Below, in pieces: positions 44,037 to 51,750 of a stretch of 64,000 nucleotides of DNA (position 1 is its first letter; every line of letters begins with the position of its first letter). The stretch comes from CAZRGV01 sp964599655 (lineage in GTDB: Bacteria; Planctomycetota; Planctomycetia; Isosphaerales; Isosphaeraceae). The notes beneath the pieces were generated by a model. That model was not told where the DNA came from. It made no database searches and saw only the letters and a program-made list of their open reading frames with translations. The position numbers and the translations under genes are program-made. The DNA lies in the NCBI GenBank assembly GCA_964599655.1, contig CAZRGV010000006.1, positions 1 to 64,000 on the forward strand, read 5' to 3'.

Positions 44037-44054
44037 TCCGTCCATAATCCGTCC
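44037..44054 (+). promoter_or_regulatory. 7-4-7 direct repeat upstream of the EboB-like gene
   Basis: TCCGTCC (44037-44043), ATAA, TCCGTCC (44048-44054), followed by GGGCCACT. It has the same half-site, spacing and trailing GGGC(C)ACT as the copy at 42728, and sits 42 bases before ATG 44096. Confidence 0.45.
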
Positions 44055-44095
44055 GGGCCACTCGCACAAGTAATTGCCAGAAAAGGAGATATGAC

Positions 44096-44932
44096 ATGAG
44101 TTTCTGGATCGACCCCCACATTCACATGGTCTCGAGGACCACGGACGACTACAAACGGATGGCGCTCGCCGGCTGCGTGATGGTCAGTGAACCGGCCTTC
44201 TGGGCAGGCTTCGACCGCTCCGGCGTGGAGGGTTTCCGTGACTACTTCCGCCAGCTCACCGAGTTCGAGGGCAAACGGGCTGCGGCGTACGGCATCGAAC
44301 ATCGGACCTGGCTCTGCATCAACGCCAAAGAGGCCGAAAATGTCCAGCTCTCTCGGGAAGTGATCGCCATGATCCCCGAGTTCCTCGATCGTCCCAGCGT
44401 CCTCGGAATCGGCGAAATCGGGCTCAACAAGAACACGAAAAATGAGTCAACCGTCTTCCTCGAGCACCTTGATCTTGCCGCGCGGTTGAACGAGCTTGTG
44501 CTCGTTCATACGCCGCACCTGGTTGACAAGTACCAGGGCACCCGGATGATCCTGGACATGGTCGCGGCCGACAGCCGTATCGCACCGGAGCGTGTCTGCA
44601 TCGATCATGTCGAGGAGCACACCATTCGACTGGCTCTCGAGGCGGGACACTGGGTCGGAATGACCCTCTACCCAATCACCAAGTGCACGCCGCCGCGCGC
44701 GGTTGACATGATCGAGCTCTATGGTACCGACCGGATCTTGGTGAATTCCGCCGGAGACTGGGGACATAGCGATCCCCTGGCCGTCCCTGAACTGATCTTT
44801 GAAATGCGATCCCGAGGCCACGACGAGGCGACCATTCGCAAGGTTGTTCACGACAACCCGTTGAGCTTTTTCTCGCAGTGCCCCAGATTCCGATTCACTC
44901 CCCGAGAGGTGTCGTCCGAAGTCGTCCTCTGA
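44096..44932 (+). CDS. eboB: TatD-like metal-dependent hydrolase, EboB-type
   Basis: 278 residues, TIM-barrel amidohydrolase fold. WIDPHIHMVSRTTDDY carries the first H-x-H metal ligands and is typical of EboB rather than DNase TatD. IGEIGL (Glu), LVHTPH (His), CIDHVEEH (His) and VNSAGDWGHSD (Asp) complete the metal site. EboB belongs to the ebo set, linked in cyanobacteria to transport of a secondary metabolite precursor to the periplasm. Here it stands alone on the + strand with other ebo relatives 3-7 kb downstream on the other strand. The 7-4-7 repeat precedes it. Confidence 0.85.
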   Translation: MSFWIDPHIHMVSRTTDDYKRMALAGCVMVSEPAFWAGFDRSGVEGFRDYFRQLTEFEGKRAAAYGIEHRTWLCINAKEAENVQLSREVIAMIPEFLDRPSVLGIGEIGLNKNTKNESTVFLEHLDLAARLNELVLVHTPHLVDKYQGTRMILDMVAADSRIAPERVCIDHVEEHTIRLALEAGHWVGMTLYPITKCTPPRAVDMIELYGTDRILVNSAGDWGHSDPLAVPELIFEMRSRGHDEATIRKVVHDNPLSFFSQCPRFRFTPREVSSEVVL

Positions 44933-45593
44933 CGCGGGCAGCCGTCCTCACGTGTCGCCGGATTCGCACTCGCTACGACGTCATTATTGCGGAGCGCGAC
45001 GCTATCCCTCGAGAATCGTGCCCAGTGACTCGGGGAGGCCGGTCCACGATCACCGCGAGGCGAGAGCGATCCCGGGGAGAAATCGACCCTCGACAATCCT
45101 TACCTCGCGGCAACCAGAGGTTCGACTGGCAGAGCCGACCGTCCGCGCGGCCACGTAGCTTCACGTTCCTCAAGGCGTTCAGGCACCCGAGTGATCAAGA
45201 AGCCGAAACTTTACGGAGTCTTCTCGATTGGATCTTGACTTCCTTCATAAAGTTTAGTAAGAATCCATCTCAGTCTGATCGGGAACGCAAGGAAGTGCGC
45301 TCCGGCGAATTCGCCGTGAAGAGGAAGGACAACCCGATCTCAGCATACGAGCCGCGTCGACAACGCGCACCGACCGAGTTGGCCAAGGCCGCGACTTCCT
45401 TCGCAAACAAGCTCAATGGCTCGCTCCATCGTGGCGACAGGCTCTTTGACAAGAGGGAATCGAACCCCTAGGGCTTTCCTGTTACCCCCAAAATCCTCGG
45501 ATTTTTGGAGCGCATAGAAAACGCCCTCGCAACCGGGATTTGCTCGGTTGCGAGGGCTTCGCGACGAGCGGCCTGTGGTTCCGATCAATCCAT
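44933..45593. other. Intergenic, 661 bases
   Basis: No supported gene. It contains the terminator at 45518-45557 and, near 45448-45461, a sequence whose complement GGGGTTCGATTCCC resembles a tRNA T-arm, without a matching acceptor stem. The AT-rich stretch 45235-45270 has no clear promoter. Confidence 0.4.
45518..45557 (-). terminator. Intrinsic terminator of the DUF1559 gene
   Basis: Perfect 13-bp stem GCCCTCGCAACCG (45523-45535)/CGGTTGCGAGGGC (45545-45557), 9-base loop, followed on the - strand by GTTTTC. Confidence 0.8.
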
Positions 45594-46676
45594 TTATTGA
45601 TACGCGGCTGCGCTGATCACCTCGCCCAGGTTCTTGGTGGAGAGCTGCTGGTAGACTCCCACCTTGGCCCCGAGTTGGATCTGGTAGATGGAATCCCAGA
45701 ACGTGCTACTACCACCGCTCGCCAGCGTCTGCGTAACGCCAACGGGCAGACCCGTCTGGGAGTTATACTGCCACGCGTCGATCGAGTCCTTCAGGAACTT
45801 GACCGAACCATCGGCAAAGCAGAAGTTCGCGCCACCGGGGTGGAAGCTCGAGAACGACACGATGAAAATCGAGGCGTTCAAACCAGCCGCGCCGTTGGAA
45901 AGCTTCCGGTGTGGGTTCAGCGGGTACATCGTGGTACAGAGGGTGTCGCCCCAGTTGCCCGATGTCCACCAGTGCCAACTGGTCTGATCGCTCTGGCTGA
46001 GCAACCCATGGGCGTGCTCACCGAACATCATGGTGTTGCTGGTGCCATCAGTGATGTCCGCCAGTCGGGTTTGGCTGAAGCAAGAGAAGAGACCCAGCTC
46101 ATTCGCCGAGACCTGACCATAGGTCGACCGGGTGACGTAGCAATTGTTCGTCCAGGGACCACCGGACGCGCAATAGCTCGTGTACGCCATGCGGGCCTGT
46201 TGCGGCGGGTTCACGGTCTCGTAGAACGAGTTGGGATCCAGCGTCTGGATCGTCGAAATGGTGCCGTCACTGGGGCACCAGAGCGAGTTGACCCCAATGG
46301 CATGCGCCGTGAGGTTCGCATTGTAGAAGATGTTGAGATTGAAATTGATGGCGTTGTAAACCTGCATCTGCTCCATCTCGGGCATTAGTGGGGGAAAAAC
46401 GCCGTGACCAGTCCCGACGTAACCTTGATACTGCCCGGTGAGCGGGTCCCAGCGATAGCCGGGAGGCAGGGTCTGCCAACGGTCGAGGTAGTTGTGGGCC
46501 GCCAGGCCGAGCTGCTTGAGGTTGTTCGTGCACTGGGCACGTCGGGCGGCCTCGCGGGCCGATTGCACGGCTGGCAAGAGGAGGGCGATGAGCACGCCAA
46601 TGATGGCGATGACCACCAGCAGCTCGATCAGGGTGAAGCCACGATTCGTGGCTCGACAGCGCATCTTGTGCGTCAT
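45594..46676 (-). CDS. DUF1559 prepilin-like protein
   Basis: 360 residues. The type IV prepilin/pseudopilin signal RGFTLIELLVVIAIIGVLIAL with its Glu is followed by the DUF1559 domain: QSAREAARRAQCTNNLKQLGLA, a DGTSNTMMFGEHAHG segment and the FHPGGANFCFADGSVKFL end. This family is greatly expanded in planctomycetes; members are presumed pseudopilus-like surface components whose processing needs a prepilin peptidase. GGAGAG before ATG 46676 decides the start. The small lipoprotein gene is 64 bases upstream, on the same strand. Confidence 0.95.
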   Translation of the reverse strand: MTHKMRCRATNRGFTLIELLVVIAIIGVLIALLLPAVQSAREAARRAQCTNNLKQLGLAAHNYLDRWQTLPPGYRWDPLTGQYQGYVGTGHGVFPPLMPEMEQMQVYNAINFNLNIFYNANLTAHAIGVNSLWCPSDGTISTIQTLDPNSFYETVNPPQQARMAYTSYCASGGPWTNNCYVTRSTYGQVSANELGLFSCFSQTRLADITDGTSNTMMFGEHAHGLLSQSDQTSWHWWTSGNWGDTLCTTMYPLNPHRKLSNGAAGLNASIFIVSFSSFHPGGANFCFADGSVKFLKDSIDAWQYNSQTGLPVGVTQTLASGGSSTFWDSIYQIQLGAKVGVYQQLSTKNLGEVISAAAYQ

Positions 46677-46740
46677 GGCGGGGCTCTCCGAAGATGACGA
46701 AAACAACCGAGACTGAGACATCAAGAATGACGGATCAACG

Positions 46741-46974
46741 CTAGAGAGACTTCTTGCCGGGAGACATCATCTTGAATTTCCCGACGTCTTTCGACTTGGA
46801 ATCTTGAAGACCACCCGGATTCAGAATCCCCTGCTGAACGGTCTCCTTGTCCGCCTTGATTTCAATGGACCCTTCCTCGGAATTCGAGCAGCCCACAAGG
46901 GCCGGCGGCACGATGCTCGCCCCGAGAACAAGAGCCAGACCGACGATCAAACTCCGACCACGCGACCGAAACAT
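46741..46974 (-). CDS. Small lipoprotein paired with DUF1559
   Basis: 77 residues. Hydrophobic signal with lipobox LVGC near residue 30, then a short charged domain (GSIEIKADKETVQQG) ending in KMMSPGKKSL. Small lipoproteins of this kind commonly lie next to DUF1559 genes in planctomycetes. The start is at the MFRSRGRS methionine. Likely first gene of a two-gene transcript ending at the terminator at 45518. Confidence 0.8.
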   Translation of the reverse strand: MFRSRGRSLIVGLALVLGASIVPPALVGCSNSEEGSIEIKADKETVQQGILNPGGLQDSKSKDVGKFKMMSPGKKSL

Positions 46975-47502
46975 GGATGAAATACTCCCGGTCAGAAGCA
47001 ACGCTGCGAACTTTGCCAGACAGGTCGGCTGCTACCGTAAGCCGCGCTCCTGAATTGCGCTCGACGCTTGAGCTTCCCAGGGGTAGACTGACCCCCACAA
47101 TCAGAAAGGAGGATGCGACTGTCGCATGGGTATCCAGGCCGAACAATGCAATCCAACCTTTCTCACCCGAACTCTGGGTTCGAGGTGGAAAGGGGCTACA
47201 GCCCAGCCTGGGCAAGGCGTGAGTATCCCTGGAAAGCGTCGATGATCGTGCAACATAATGACACCCAGTCGCGCAGTCAACAATTTTTTTCAAACGTGGC
47301 AAGACGCGTACCACTTCGGCAACGCGCCGGAGTCGTTTTCCCAAGCCTTCTGCACGTCGCGTTTTAAGGAAACTTCTGAACGAATGTTACTTAAGCTGCA
47401 ACCATTGCTTTACGAATATTGTGCACAGTCTTCGGGCTTTTCCGCCCAGAATCTCGACAAGAACCGCTCTCCGAGCCACCGATCTGCCGAAGCAGGTTGC
47501 CG
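46975..47502. other. Intergenic, 528 bases
   Basis: No supported gene. A rightward open frame at 47258-47566 has poor composition and runs antisense into the EboF-like gene. The region presumably carries the promoter of the lipoprotein/DUF1559 pair and the 3' end of the ebo-like transcript. Confidence 0.4.
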
Positions 47503-48780
47503 TTATGATGTGCCTTCCGTCAAGATCTTGAGGACGAGATCCGAGACCGAGCTGGCGGTGAGTTGAGGAGAGGTGCCGAAGAGTTCGGGTCGGGAGGCGA
47601 CGAGCACGCCGAGGTCGTCCGGCGAAGGAGGTGGCGCGCCCATCGACCCCTTGACGTGGGCCGGGTCAATGGGTGTTTGAGAGGCCGGCGCTGTTAGCCC
47701 TGACATGCAGGGATGTTGCTTTGGGATCTCAGCGGGAGAGTCCCACCAGTCACAGCGGAACCATCGGTCGGGGTGAGCGACAAGCACGAGGTCGCCGGAA
47801 CGCGGGTGATTCAGGCCGATCCGCGACCGACGTCCGTTGGGCGCCACCACGGCGACACCATCGCCATATTCGCCCGAGAACGCGGATGCAATCGCCGCCG
47901 CCTGGCTCGGGTCGTTCACGTAAATGTGGCAAAGTTGATGGTCGGCCACCGCGAAGGCGGCGCTTTTTTCCAGGTCGATGTCGAGTCCGCCCCCCTCCGC
48001 CGGAGCCAGTCGCAGCAGTCCAAGTTTTCGAAGTATCCGGTTCGGATCGATCGGATCCGAGACTGGCGTCGAGACGGATTCGGTGACGGCCAGGACGGCG
48101 GTCTCCGGAGTCAGTGTCCTGAGAAACGGCCCGAGCGCCGAGTCAAGTTCCGCGATCGATCGACAGGCTTCGCGGCTATCTGGACCGAAGCGGCGCGCCA
48201 CCTGACCAAGGTAGGGAACGCGTACGATCGCCAGATCCGGTTTTTCCTGTCGAAGCATTTCGGCCGCCGTGCGAAGAATCCAGGTGGTCGCTTCCAGCCG
48301 GGGCGGCTCCTCGGAGGCGCTCCTCCGGGGACGAGGGAACGGCCCGAATTGATGGACGAGCGACGAGGCCAGGCTGGCCGGATCGGTGTGGACGTTCCAT
48401 TCCGCGTCGAGCCGCGCCGTGACTTCGACGCTGGCCCCTTCCGAGTTCGGCCCGAACCAGAGCATTGTCCGGGCTCCAGGGCGTCGCTCTCGAAGTCGCT
48501 CCCAGACTCTTGGCGCTTGCAGCTTGGAATCGTGAAGCGGCGGCTGGACGACCGATCGAGTGTCTCGGTCGAAGTAGGTGTTGCCAATCAGGCCGTGGGT
48601 TTCTGCCCCGACTCCCGTGATCAAGGTTGCGAACGAAGAGGCCGCCAGGCCGGGAAAGGCCGGAACGAGGTCGAACACGGCTCCTCGGGCGGAAAGTGCC
48701 TCAAGCGACGCGAGTGCGCCAGGAGTCACATCGCGTCGCCGCAGCTGGGGTATCGACAAGAGCACCACGCGGTTGGTCAT
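47503..48780 (-). CDS. eboF: Alkaline-phosphatase-superfamily protein, EboF-like
   Basis: 425 residues. The order AFPGLAASSFATLITGVGAETHGLIGNTYF, VPYLGQVARRFGPDS, NRILRKLGLLRL and AFAVADHQLCHIYVND fits the EboF branch of nucleotide pyrophosphatase/phosphodiesterases. Compared with active family members, the first metal Asp (usual ISIDGLR) reads LSIPQLR, the nucleophile region lacks the PT-x-T signature, and the usual SDHGM site reads TESVSTP. The metal centre therefore looks impaired, although DHQ survives. It could be a binding protein. It lies 245 bases downstream of the EboE-like gene, same strand. Confidence 0.7.
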   Translation of the reverse strand: MTNRVVLLSIPQLRRRDVTPGALASLEALSARGAVFDLVPAFPGLAASSFATLITGVGAETHGLIGNTYFDRDTRSVVQPPLHDSKLQAPRVWERLRERRPGARTMLWFGPNSEGASVEVTARLDAEWNVHTDPASLASSLVHQFGPFPRPRRSASEEPPRLEATTWILRTAAEMLRQEKPDLAIVRVPYLGQVARRFGPDSREACRSIAELDSALGPFLRTLTPETAVLAVTESVSTPVSDPIDPNRILRKLGLLRLAPAEGGGLDIDLEKSAAFAVADHQLCHIYVNDPSQAAAIASAFSGEYGDGVAVVAPNGRRSRIGLNHPRSGDLVLVAHPDRWFRCDWWDSPAEIPKQHPCMSGLTAPASQTPIDPAHVKGSMGAPPPSPDDLGVLVASRPELFGTSPQLTASSVSDLVLKILTEGTS

Positions 48781-49025
48781 GACATCGTGGTTCCATTGGG
48801 AATGAGAGCACGGACGTCCTTTCGGACGACGAAAACCAGCCGATCCGCCGCCCATTGCTCAAGCCGTGTGATCGCGGTTCGAGACGACGCGAGCAGTCTC
48901 TCGCGAATTCCGCAAGGTCGAACGGTTCCGAAGGTTCGTGCGCCCTCGATGCGTGAGGCTGGTTCCTCCCATGAGCGTGGCGGGAAGCCGTTAGACGGGA
49001 GACGGGGCTCTGGTAATGCCTAAAT

Positions 49026-49862
49026 CTACAACAGATTCCAGAATGGCGCGAGAAAAGCCGCGGAACGACGAACGGCCTCGACCGCCATGTGGCTGTGCCG
49101 GCTCAACTCAACGTGCACGCCGCCAGAATAACCGATTTCCCTCAAGACCTGAAAAATCGGTGGGAAATCCATGGTTCCCTCGCCGAAGAGGAGGTGATCG
49201 TGCACGCCCCGGACCATGTCCTCAACGTGAATGTTCGCGATTCGAGGACCCCACGGGCGGATGGAATCTGCCACCTCGCCAGGCTCAATGCAATGGACGT
49301 GCCCCAGGTCCACCGTCAGGTCGAAAAGCGGGTGTCGGATTCGCTCGTCGAGCAGGGCGAACCGGGCGAAGGTGTCGATGAACATGCCCGGCTCCGGCTC
49401 AAAGGCGAGCCGCATCTCACGATCCTCGGCGTGTTCGAGAATCGGCCGGAGGGCCTCGACAAGCCGATTCATCGCCTGATCGTCCGCGACTCGATCCGGC
49501 AGGATGCCCGACCAGAAGGACACCGCCTCCGCCTCCAGCTCGACCGCGAGCTCGATCGCGCGGCGAAGGAAGTCGATCCGGATGGCCCGACGATCGGGAT
49601 CCATCAAGGTCGGATCATGCTTTTGCCGGGGATTGAGTAGGTAACGTGCTCCGGTCTCGATCACGCAGCCGAGTCCGTGTCGATCGAGGCGTGATCGAAC
49701 CTCTTCGACCTGTCGACCAAGGTGACGCGGATCGTCGAACGGGTCGAGTGCTCCAGCGTCGAGTGTGATCGCCACGCTTTGAAACCCTTCGTCGGCCAGC
49801 AGGTCGATGGCGTCGATCAAGCGGTGGTGGGCCAGTCCGTTCGTGTTGTATCCGAGTCGCAT
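49026..49862 (-). CDS. eboE: Xylose-isomerase-like TIM-barrel protein, EboE-type
   Basis: 278 residues. RLGYNTNGLAHHRLIDAIDLLADEGFQSVAITLD at the start fits EboE. Metal ligands of the AP-endonuclease/sugar isomerase fold follow: LAFEPEPGMFIDT, VDLGHVHC, ANIHVEDMVRGVHDHLLFGEG and VHVELSRHSH. The reaction is unknown in the ebo pathway. It starts 53 bases after the UbiA-like gene's stop on the same strand. ATG 49862 is the family-typical start. Confidence 0.85.
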   Translation of the reverse strand: MRLGYNTNGLAHHRLIDAIDLLADEGFQSVAITLDAGALDPFDDPRHLGRQVEEVRSRLDRHGLGCVIETGARYLLNPRQKHDPTLMDPDRRAIRIDFLRRAIELAVELEAEAVSFWSGILPDRVADDQAMNRLVEALRPILEHAEDREMRLAFEPEPGMFIDTFARFALLDERIRHPLFDLTVDLGHVHCIEPGEVADSIRPWGPRIANIHVEDMVRGVHDHLLFGEGTMDFPPIFQVLREIGYSGGVHVELSRHSHMAVEAVRRSAAFLAPFWNLL

Positions 49863-49915
49863 CCGGTGTCTCGTCGGGTCAAGCTGCCCTCGCGAGGAAG
49901 CGGGACCGTGGTGCG

Positions 49916-50822
49916 TCAGGTCGCGTAGAGCCAGCGGCCCAGAAGATAAGCGGGAACCCACAAAACGGCGACCGCCAGCGCCGGTCCAGGACCTCGCACG
50001 GCCGCCACAATCCCGACATTGAGCCAGACGAGCGAAAAGACACTGGTCTTCACAGCGCGCTGGACGAGCGACGGAACCGGCTGGATCACGGCCTTGCCTC
50101 CGGCGTTGTTGACGACAAGCGCAACGGTGGCCAGGACGAGCAACCCCTCCAGGGGAATCAGCTCTCGGCGCGACACGAGGGACGGAAACCGCCACAAACC
50201 CAGCGCCGCCGCGAACAGCCCGATCAGGGCGAGGTTCTGGAGGAATAAACCGGCTGCGACGCCTCGAGCCTCGCCTGAATCGGTCTCCGACCGGCTGATC
50301 CAAGTCAGACCGACGACGAACAGGGCCATNNNNNNNNNNCACGAGCCATCCGGCCGGTCCGCCGAGCGCCGTCGCCTGGCTCATGCCGAGCAGGACGTTC
50401 AGACCGCGGCAGGCTCCCATCACTTCCGGTCCCAGGAATGTCCGTCGCAACCCGGCATCATAGGCAACGACACAAGCCACCAGGCCGCCCGCCACCATCA
50501 GGCTGACCGTCGAGCCGCTCACGCCGACCAGCAACAGACCCATGGCGAACAGGACCACCGCCATGACGAGCGCGAACCGCCTCGAAACGGCCCCCGACGG
50601 CAAGGGCCGAAAGGGCCGCTCAACCAGGTCGAGGGCGAAATCGAAGTAGTCGTTCAGCGCAATGCCGGCGGCATAAATGGTCATCGAAGCAAGGACCAGC
50701 GGCAACCATCGCTTGGGCTCCTCAAATGTCCCTTGCACGAGAAGCCAGCCGGCCAGGCTGTCCGCCGCGGCGGTGAAGACGTTCGGCAGGCGGACCAGTT
50801 GGAGGTACGGCTTGAGTGGCAT
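49916..50822 (-). CDS. eboC: UbiA-family prenyltransferase, EboC-like, interrupted by an assembly gap
   Basis: About 300 residues, eight or so membrane helices. NDYFDFALD in the first half is the allylic-diphosphate/Mg motif (N/DxxxD) of UbiA enzymes, which prenylate aromatic or polar acceptors. Ten Ns (50330-50339) interrupt the second half; the protein continues in another frame until LLGRWLYAT. The frame is kept if the gap is a multiple of three. A second DxxxD motif is expected near the gap and cannot be read. It starts 12 bases after the upstream isomerase gene and precedes the EboE-like gene, indicating one transcript. Confidence 0.8.
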
Positions 50823-50834
50823 GGAGAGGTTCGC

Positions 50835-51692
50835 TCAGGCCGCGCCGGCTTCCTGGTCCACCAGCGGACGGAGCACCTCGATCGCCTGACGGGCTGCCGC
50901 GTCCGGATCATCCACGAATGGATAGAGCTCGACCGTCAACCAGCCGTCGTAACCGGTCCGGCGGATCGCCGTTATCACCTCGGCGAAGTCGATCGCCCCT
51001 GTTCCCGGAACCAGGTGGTGGTGAACCCTCGTGGCCGCGATGTCCTCGAAGTGGTAGTGCCTCGTGTGAGGCGCGAGCTTGGCGATCTGCCGGGGGAGAT
51101 CCTCGCTCATGCAGAACGCGTGGCCGATGTCGAAGTTCAGGCCGATCGACGGGGCGTTCAGCCGCTCGGCCACTTCGAGGTACTGGTCGGTCGTCTCGAC
51201 CAGCAGGCCCGGCTCGGGTTCGATCAGGAGCAGCACTCCCAGGTTGTGGGCGTGCTCGGCCATCGGTTTGAGTCCTTCGACGAAGAGATCGATGGCTTCC
51301 TCGCGGCTCTGGCCGGGCGCGAGTGGTCCTCCTGGCTCGGTCGTGATATGCGGCGCGCCAAGCTCGGCGCAGAGGCTCAGCGCCCGTTTCGTATGATCGA
51401 TCCGCACGCGACGATATCCCTCATCTGGCTCGATCCAGGATGGATACCAGTACGGCTGGCGATAGTCATTGATCGCGTTCATCATGAACGCATTAACATT
51501 AGAAAACATAAGGTTATGAGCCTTCATGGCTGTGGCGATCGCTTTCTTGGGTCCGTCGAGCAGGCCGCTGGGCCAGGCGTGCGGCACGTCGGCCATCAGC
51601 TCGAGCCCCTCATAGCCGATTGCCGCGATCCGGGCGGCGGCTTCATCGAATGGAAAACGCATGTAGGCGTTTGTGCTAAAAGCGAGTCGCAT
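50835..51692 (-). CDS. Sugar phosphate isomerase/epimerase-type TIM-barrel protein
   Basis: 285 residues. MRLAFSTNAYMRFPFDEAAARIAAIGYEGLELM opens the barrel; metal ligands appear as LLIEPEPGLLVET, NFDIGHAFC, HYHFEDIA and LTVELYPFVDDP. It is homologous in fold to the EboE-like protein downstream but clearly a different branch. First gene of the leftward unit isomerase - UbiA - EboE, with EboF further on, so it probably serves the same pathway. The substrate is unknown. Confidence 0.88.
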   Translation of the reverse strand: MRLAFSTNAYMRFPFDEAAARIAAIGYEGLELMADVPHAWPSGLLDGPKKAIATAMKAHNLMFSNVNAFMMNAINDYRQPYWYPSWIEPDEGYRRVRIDHTKRALSLCAELGAPHITTEPGGPLAPGQSREEAIDLFVEGLKPMAEHAHNLGVLLLIEPEPGLLVETTDQYLEVAERLNAPSIGLNFDIGHAFCMSEDLPRQIAKLAPHTRHYHFEDIAATRVHHHLVPGTGAIDFAEVITAIRRTGYDGWLTVELYPFVDDPDAAARQAIEVLRPLVDQEAGAA

Positions 51693-51750
51693 CGAGATCT
51701 CGTTCGTCTCGGGGTTTTAGTTGGGTATCGGGGTGTGGATCACGGGAGGG

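Noticed and set aside
43879..44121. N-terminal extension of the small leftward protein to 175 residues
   Set aside because: The extra part crosses the eboB promoter region and 7-4-7 repeat, and a GTG with a ribosome site begins the coding-like portion.
44096..44932. Generic TatD DNase
   Set aside because: The N-terminal DPHIHMVSRTTDDY pattern and context with ebo relatives fit EboB better than the DNA-repair TatD.
44878..45471. Rightward open frame of 197 codons after eboB
   Set aside because: It overlaps eboB in another frame, has no ribosome site and arginine/serine-rich shadow-like composition.
47258..47566. Rightward 102-codon frame in the 528-base spacer
   Set aside because: AT-rich, no ribosome site, runs antisense into the EboF-like gene, no family resemblance.
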